A stretch of DNA of 37,978 nt from Syntrophobacterales bacterium Delta_02 (GTDB lineage Bacteria; Desulfobacterota; Syntrophorhabdia; Syntrophorhabdales; Syntrophorhabdaceae): assembly GCA_001603955.1 (NCBI GenBank), contig LVAA01000057.1:1-37978 (forward strand), given 5' to 3'. The first letter of the stretch is position 1, and every line of letters begins with the position of its first letter. The notes beneath the pieces are model-generated. The model was given only the letters and a program-made list of their open reading frames with translations. It did not search any database and was not told where the DNA came from. Shown here one piece after another: positions 34,720 through 37,978 of this stretch. A program made the position numbers and the translations under genes.

Positions 34720-34749
34720 AATGTAAGATCATTCCTGAACGATTGTCAA
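34720..34749 (-). promoter_or_regulatory. purM promoter
   Basis: On the minus strand a perfect TTGACA (34749-34744) and TACATT (34725-34720) are 18 bases apart. Seven bases downstream of the -10 is G34713, the first base of the purM GTG. Confidence 0.65.
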
Positions 34750-34806
34750 TCGATAAGGTCATTCCGCGAAATATTGCATGCCGACCCGCTGCCGGGACGG
34801 CCGGCA

Positions 34807-35091
34807 TCAAGCCATTCTCGCGATGAACTCCTCCACGGGGATGGCGGGAAGGGTTATGATCTGGATAGTGCCCCGGGAGCCGAGTTCTATAGAGACCTTT
34901 GCTATCGCTTCATTGTTGGGGGCCTCGAGGATGTTCAGGAAGTCGTACTGGCCGAGAATGGCATACTGGGCAAGGACTTTGGCGCCCATGCTCTCGATCT
35001 CCCTGTTGACCTCTTCGATCCTCTCGGGATGTTTCTTGATGGTCTTGCGTCCCTCATCCGTTAGCGTGCTGATCATGATATAGATTGGCAT
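34807..35091 (-). CDS. GYD-domain protein
   Basis: The protein has 94 residues. ATG 35091 follows TTTGGGGGT by 7 bases; a longer open frame upstream has no such site. The sequence is a small ferredoxin-like alpha/beta fold: MPIYIMISTLTDEGRKTIK, then ILGQYDFLNILEAPNNEAI with the variant GQYD of the family's G-x-YD motif, and GTIQIITLPAIPVEEF. GYD proteins are common in anaerobes and resemble Lrp-type ligand-sensing (RAM) domains, but their function is unknown. It is read away from the downstream oxidoreductase operon and shares its intergenic region. Confidence 0.8.
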   Translation of the reverse strand: MPIYIMISTLTDEGRKTIKKHPERIEEVNREIESMGAKVLAQYAILGQYDFLNILEAPNNEAIAKVSIELGSRGTIQIITLPAIPVEEFIARMA

Positions 35092-35247
35092 ATGAATACC
35101 CCCAAATGGTTTTCGATGATATATAGATTCCAATATCCCCGAGCTGTTTGTCAATACTATTTGTCAGAACTGATTGTGGTTTCACTACAGTACGTTAGAG
35201 GCAGCGGCATGTACGTATTTTCACATTATTGGGCTTAAAACATGGTA

Positions 35248-35276
35248 TTGATTGGGTGATAGAAATGTGCTATCAT
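35248..35276 (+). promoter_or_regulatory. Promoter of the 2-oxoacid:ferredoxin oxidoreductase operon
   Basis: The roughly 300 bases from 35092 to 35392 are AT-rich and contain no supported gene. TTGATT (35248-35253), a 17-base spacer and TATCAT (35271-35276) form a good sigma70-type promoter, giving a leader of about 110 bases to the porD start at 35393. No terminator or riboswitch-like structure was seen in the leader. Confidence 0.6.
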
Positions 35277-35392
35277 GTACCACTTTTAATATCACAGAGT
35301 TTGTATGAGCCACATTGTTCAATGTTTCACATATAGACCCACATTCGAAACAAAACATCACAGCTCTTTATTCTTTTATAGAAGGGGGATCT

Positions 35393-35686
35393 ATGGCTAA
35401 ACCTATGGATCAATACAAATGGCAAGAACTAACAGTAGGTTGTGTTATTGAAGATGTTGGAAACGCAATGGAGTACAAGACGGGCGACTGGCGTTCTTCC
35501 AAACCGGTCTGGAACCGGGAAAAATGTACCAAGTGTGGTCTCTGCTGGCTTTTCTGCCCCGATGCCGCCATCCGCCAGAGAGAGGATGGTTTCTATGAGG
35601 CGGACCTGGATTACTGCAAGGGATGTGGTATCTGTGCCACAGAGTGCAAACCGGGCGCGATAACGATGGTCGAGGAGGAACGATGA
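35393..35686 (+). CDS. porD: 2-oxoacid (pyruvate):ferredoxin oxidoreductase, delta (ferredoxin) subunit
   Basis: The protein has 97 residues from ATG 35393 behind AGAAGGGGGATCT; a longer in-frame start at 35315 lacks a site. It holds two classical [4Fe-4S] motifs, CTKCGLCWLFCP and CKGCGICATECKP, with the family N-terminal part (VGCVIEDVGNAMEYKTGDWR). It passes electrons from the TPP centre in the beta subunit to soluble ferredoxin. Its stop overlaps the alpha start (ATGA). Confidence 0.9.
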   Translation: MAKPMDQYKWQELTVGCVIEDVGNAMEYKTGDWRSSKPVWNREKCTKCGLCWLFCPDAAIRQREDGFYEADLDYCKGCGICATECKPGAITMVEEER

Positions 35687-36864
35687 GCACGAAGAAAGGT
35701 ATCGAAGTCTCCATAGCGGCTGCGGAAGCCGCCAAACTCGCGCGTGTCGAGGTGATCGCGGCTTATCCCATAACGCCTCAAACCCACATAGTGGAACATC
35801 TTTCCGAGATCGTCGCGAACGGTGAGCTCGATGCGGCTTACGTCAACGTCGAGTCTGAGCACTCGGCCATGTCGGCCTGCGTTGGGGCCAGCGCTACGGG
35901 CGCCCGGACATTCACGTCAACAAGCGCACAGGGCATGGAACTCATGCATGAGATCCTTTTCATCGCCTCGGCCATGAGATTCCCGATCGTCATGGCAGCA
36001 GTCAACCGGGCACTTTCATCACCCCTTTCCATCTGGGGAGACCACTCCGATATCATGGCGGCCAGGGACACGGGTTGGATCATGCTCTTTTGTGAGAACG
36101 GCCAGGAGGTAGTCGACTCGATCATTTTGGCCTTCAAGATCGCCGAGGACAGGCGTGTACTCTTGCCGGTCATGGTGAATCTGGACGGCTTCTCCTTGAG
36201 CCACGTTATCGAACCCATAGAATTCCCGGCGCAGGAGGACGTGGACCGCTTCCTGCCTCCCTATGAGCCTTTGTACACTCTCCACCCGGACAAGCCCATC
36301 ACCATGGGTGCCTATGGCATGCCCGAGCTCTACACCGAGGCGAAGTACGCGCAGGAAATGGCTCTCCGCAATTCAAAGACGGTGGTCAAAGAGGTCATGG
36401 ACCAGTTCTCGAAGGAGTTCAGCAGGGCATACGGAATAGTAGAGACATACAATGTCGAAAAGGCGGATACGGTTTTCATGGCACTGGGGTCCATAAACGA
36501 GAATATCAAGACGGCCATAGACAACCTGAAGGCAGAGGGCAAGGAACTTGGCCTTGTCGCCCCGAGGCTTTTCAGGCCGTTCCCCGCCGAGGAGATCTAC
36601 GAGATCTTGAAGGACAAGAAAAAGGTCGTCGTGCTGGAGCGCGTAATGCCCGCCGGCGCAATGAACGGTCCACTGTACAATGAGATCGCCAGCCTGGCCG
36701 TCGCCTATCGGCTCACCGCACAACTTGAGAACTACATATTCGGCCTCGGTGGCAGGGATGTGGAGCCCGAAGAGCTGATGGAAGCGTACGAACAGGTTGT
36801 GTCTTCGACAAAGGTGTCCCATTCAGACAACAAGAATTACGGCGTGATAGGGGTGAGATCATGA
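35683..36864 (+). CDS. porA: 2-oxoacid (pyruvate):ferredoxin oxidoreductase, alpha subunit
   Basis: The protein has 393 residues from ATG 35683 behind GAGGAGG. It has the pyrimidine-binding part of the TPP site (VIAAYPITPQTHIVEHLSE), a conserved ESEHSAMSACVGASATGART block, here quoted in part, and a C-terminal transketolase-like domain (APRLFRPFPAEEIYEIL). It forms the active site with the beta subunit and oxidises a 2-oxoacid with CoA to acyl-CoA, CO2 and reduced ferredoxin. Pyruvate is the commonest substrate for this subgroup, but branched-chain 2-oxoacids cannot be excluded from sequence. Confidence 0.9.
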   Translation: MSTKKGIEVSIAAAEAAKLARVEVIAAYPITPQTHIVEHLSEIVANGELDAAYVNVESEHSAMSACVGASATGARTFTSTSAQGMELMHEILFIASAMRFPIVMAAVNRALSSPLSIWGDHSDIMAARDTGWIMLFCENGQEVVDSIILAFKIAEDRRVLLPVMVNLDGFSLSHVIEPIEFPAQEDVDRFLPPYEPLYTLHPDKPITMGAYGMPELYTEAKYAQEMALRNSKTVVKEVMDQFSKEFSRAYGIVETYNVEKADTVFMALGSINENIKTAIDNLKAEGKELGLVAPRLFRPFPAEEIYEILKDKKKVVVLERVMPAGAMNGPLYNEIASLAVAYRLTAQLENYIFGLGGRDVEPEELMEAYEQVVSSTKVSHSDNKNYGVIGVRS

Positions 36865-37787
36865 GAATGAAGAGTCTTGAAAGATATACGGATAGTCCCG
36901 ATTTTGAATACGCAACCTCGGGACACAGGGCATGTCAGGGGTGTGCCGAGATCCTTGCACTGAGGCTGGGCCTCAAGGTCTTCGGCAAGGATACCATCGT
37001 GGCCATGGCGACGGGGTGCATGGAGATCATCTCAACCCCCCTTCCGACGACGTCCTGGAGACTGCCCTGGATCCACGTTGCCTTTGAGAACACGGCGGCA
37101 GTGGCCTCCGGGATCGAGTCCGGCATACGGATCCTGATGGATAAGGGGAAGATAGCCAGGAAAGATATCAGTGTCGTTGGTATAGGCGGCGATGGAGCAA
37201 CAAGCGATATCGGACTCCAGGCTCTTTCCGGTGCAATGGAGAGAGGGCACAATTTTACGTACATCTGTGTCGATAACGAAGCATACATGAATACAGGGAT
37301 CCAGCGTTCGTCATCGACCCCCTTCGGTGCCATGACAACGACGAGCCCTCCCGGCAAGAAGAGCTTCGGTCAGGCAACACAGAAGAAGAACATGCCGAAG
37401 ATAGCGGTTGCCCACAATATCCCCTACGTGGCCACGGCTTGCCCTTCCTATCCCTTTGATTTCCTGGCAAAGGTCAAAAAGGCGAAGGCAGCGAAGGGAC
37501 CAGCCTACATTCATGTACTCTCTGTCTGTCCCACGGGGTGGAGAATACCGTCCGACCAGGCGATCCATTACGGAAGGCTGGCCGTCCGGACGGGTGTCTT
37601 CCCGCTTTACGAGGTTGAGAACGGGAGATACAGGATCACGTACAGCCCGGAGCCGCTGAGGCCGGTGAGCGAATACATAAAGGGGCAGGGACGCTTTCGC
37701 CATTTGACGGAAGACCTCATTGCCCAGATACAGGAACAGGTCAACCGTGATTGGCAGGACCTGAAAAGTCACAGTGAGATGAAATAG
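36861..37787 (+). CDS. porB: 2-oxoacid (pyruvate):ferredoxin oxidoreductase, beta (TPP-binding) subunit
   Basis: The protein has 308 residues; ATG overlaps the alpha stop (ATGA). Four cysteines for the proximal [4Fe-4S] cluster are visible: Cys25 and Cys28 in ACQGC, Cys53 in MATGCMEI, and Cys223 in VCPTGW. The Mg-TPP motif is GDGATSDIG followed by VDNEAYMNTG. All expected residues are intact. The operon ends here at a strong terminator, and no gamma subunit gene is present on either side. Confidence 0.92.
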   Translation: MRMKSLERYTDSPDFEYATSGHRACQGCAEILALRLGLKVFGKDTIVAMATGCMEIISTPLPTTSWRLPWIHVAFENTAAVASGIESGIRILMDKGKIARKDISVVGIGGDGATSDIGLQALSGAMERGHNFTYICVDNEAYMNTGIQRSSSTPFGAMTTTSPPGKKSFGQATQKKNMPKIAVAHNIPYVATACPSYPFDFLAKVKKAKAAKGPAYIHVLSVCPTGWRIPSDQAIHYGRLAVRTGVFPLYEVENGRYRITYSPEPLRPVSEYIKGQGRFRHLTEDLIAQIQEQVNRDWQDLKSHSEMK

Positions 37788-37810
37788 ATCACTTCAAGTG
37801 AGAAACAAGG

Positions 37811-37845
37811 ACGCCCTCCTGTTCCAGCAGGGGGGCGTTTCTTTA
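37811..37845 (+). terminator. Rho-independent terminator of the por operon
   Basis: An 11-bp stem (37811-37821 with 37828-37838, one G-T pair) and a 6-base loop are followed by TTTCTTTA. It lies 24 bases after the porB stop and closes the operon. Confidence 0.9.
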
Positions 37846-37869
37846 CCAAAAATATCTTCAAAGCGTCAT

Positions 37870-37891
37870 TTCTGTGACATACCTCACAGAA
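37870..37891. promoter_or_regulatory. CRP-type operator palindrome
   Basis: TTCTGTGA and TCACAGAA form perfect 8-bp inverted half-sites around 6 bases, matching the CRP consensus TGTGA-N6-TCACA. It lies about 80 bases upstream of the expected start from the promoter at 37927, on the same helical face as known class I sites. Confidence 0.7.
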
Positions 37892-37926
37892 AAAGCATGT
37901 TTATTCTGATATCTTAAAAAAAATAC

Positions 37927-37954
37927 TTGAAATGTCGAGGGGAAAGTATACAAT
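37927..37954 (+). promoter_or_regulatory. Promoter for a gene beyond the right edge
   Basis: TTGAAA (37927-37932), a 16-base spacer and TACAAT (37949-37954) form a good promoter. Nothing downstream is coding within the last 24 bases. Its pairing with the CRP-type site upstream suggests a regulated operon starting outside the window. Confidence 0.6.
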
Positions 37955-37978
37955 ATTATATCCAAATCCCTCTAACAC

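Noticed and set aside
35120-35154. TTGACA and TATATA upstream of the GYD gene as its promoter
   Set aside because: They are 23 bases apart, too far for a sigma70 promoter; no better pair was seen.

Overview
The window reads as two joined pieces of a Gram-negative, probably anaerobic bacterial chromosome. The mix of a TonB-dependent corrinoid receptor, a split pyruvate/2-oxoacid:ferredoxin oxidoreductase and GC-rich overlapping operons suits a deltaproteobacterial (Desulfobacterota-like, possibly syntrophic) organism. That placement is inference from gene content; no marker gene settles it.

Positions 1 to about 20,900 (all + strand) are the right end of a prophage of short-tailed (podovirus-like) type. 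In order they hold: a tail protein cut by the window edge, with three tandem carbohydrate-binding-like repeats; a repeat-rich virion protein with a 17-glycine linker; a coiled-coil virion protein; and a 3,629-residue polyvalent protein, probably an ejected internal virion protein. The giant protein carries an inactive-inorganic-pyrophosphatase-type domain, an HEWFH zincin, an HEVIGH zincin, a second copy of that zincin with a damaged metal site, two candidate phage nuclease-like domains and an LPD38-like C-terminus. A consensus sigma70 promoter and a pair of mutually exclusive hairpins then precede small genes and a lysis cassette: holin-like membrane protein, lytic transglycosylase, a 28-residue membrane peptide, an Rz-like i-spanin and a fully embedded Rz1-like lipoprotein. 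The phage genes stop next to the 3' end of a tRNA-Thr(CGT) gene, a plausible attachment site.

Positions 21,206 to 32,294 (all - strand) form one tightly overlapping corrinoid uptake and salvage operon read from a cobalamin riboswitch: btuB, an asparagine-synthetase-like ATPase, a Dph6-like ATPase, btuF, btuC, btuD, cobU, cobT, cobS, cbiB and cobD. Together they import corrinoids across both membranes, activate cobinamide, make the (R)-1-aminopropan-2-ol phosphate arm, attach it and finish the lower loop. No corrin-ring synthesis gene lies in the window, so it encodes salvage and late assembly. The two PP-loop ammonia-ligase-type ATPases have no assigned step in that pathway.

Positions 32,394 to 37,978 are housekeeping and energy metabolism: a hotdog thioesterase and an endonuclease III relative (+), an AT-rich inverted-repeat block, purM (-) with a promoter that predicts a leaderless GTG mRNA, a GYD-domain protein (-), and a delta-alpha-beta 2-oxoacid:ferredoxin oxidoreductase operon (+) that ends in a strong terminator without a gamma gene. 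The last 110 bases hold a perfect CRP-type palindrome and a promoter for a gene beyond the edge.
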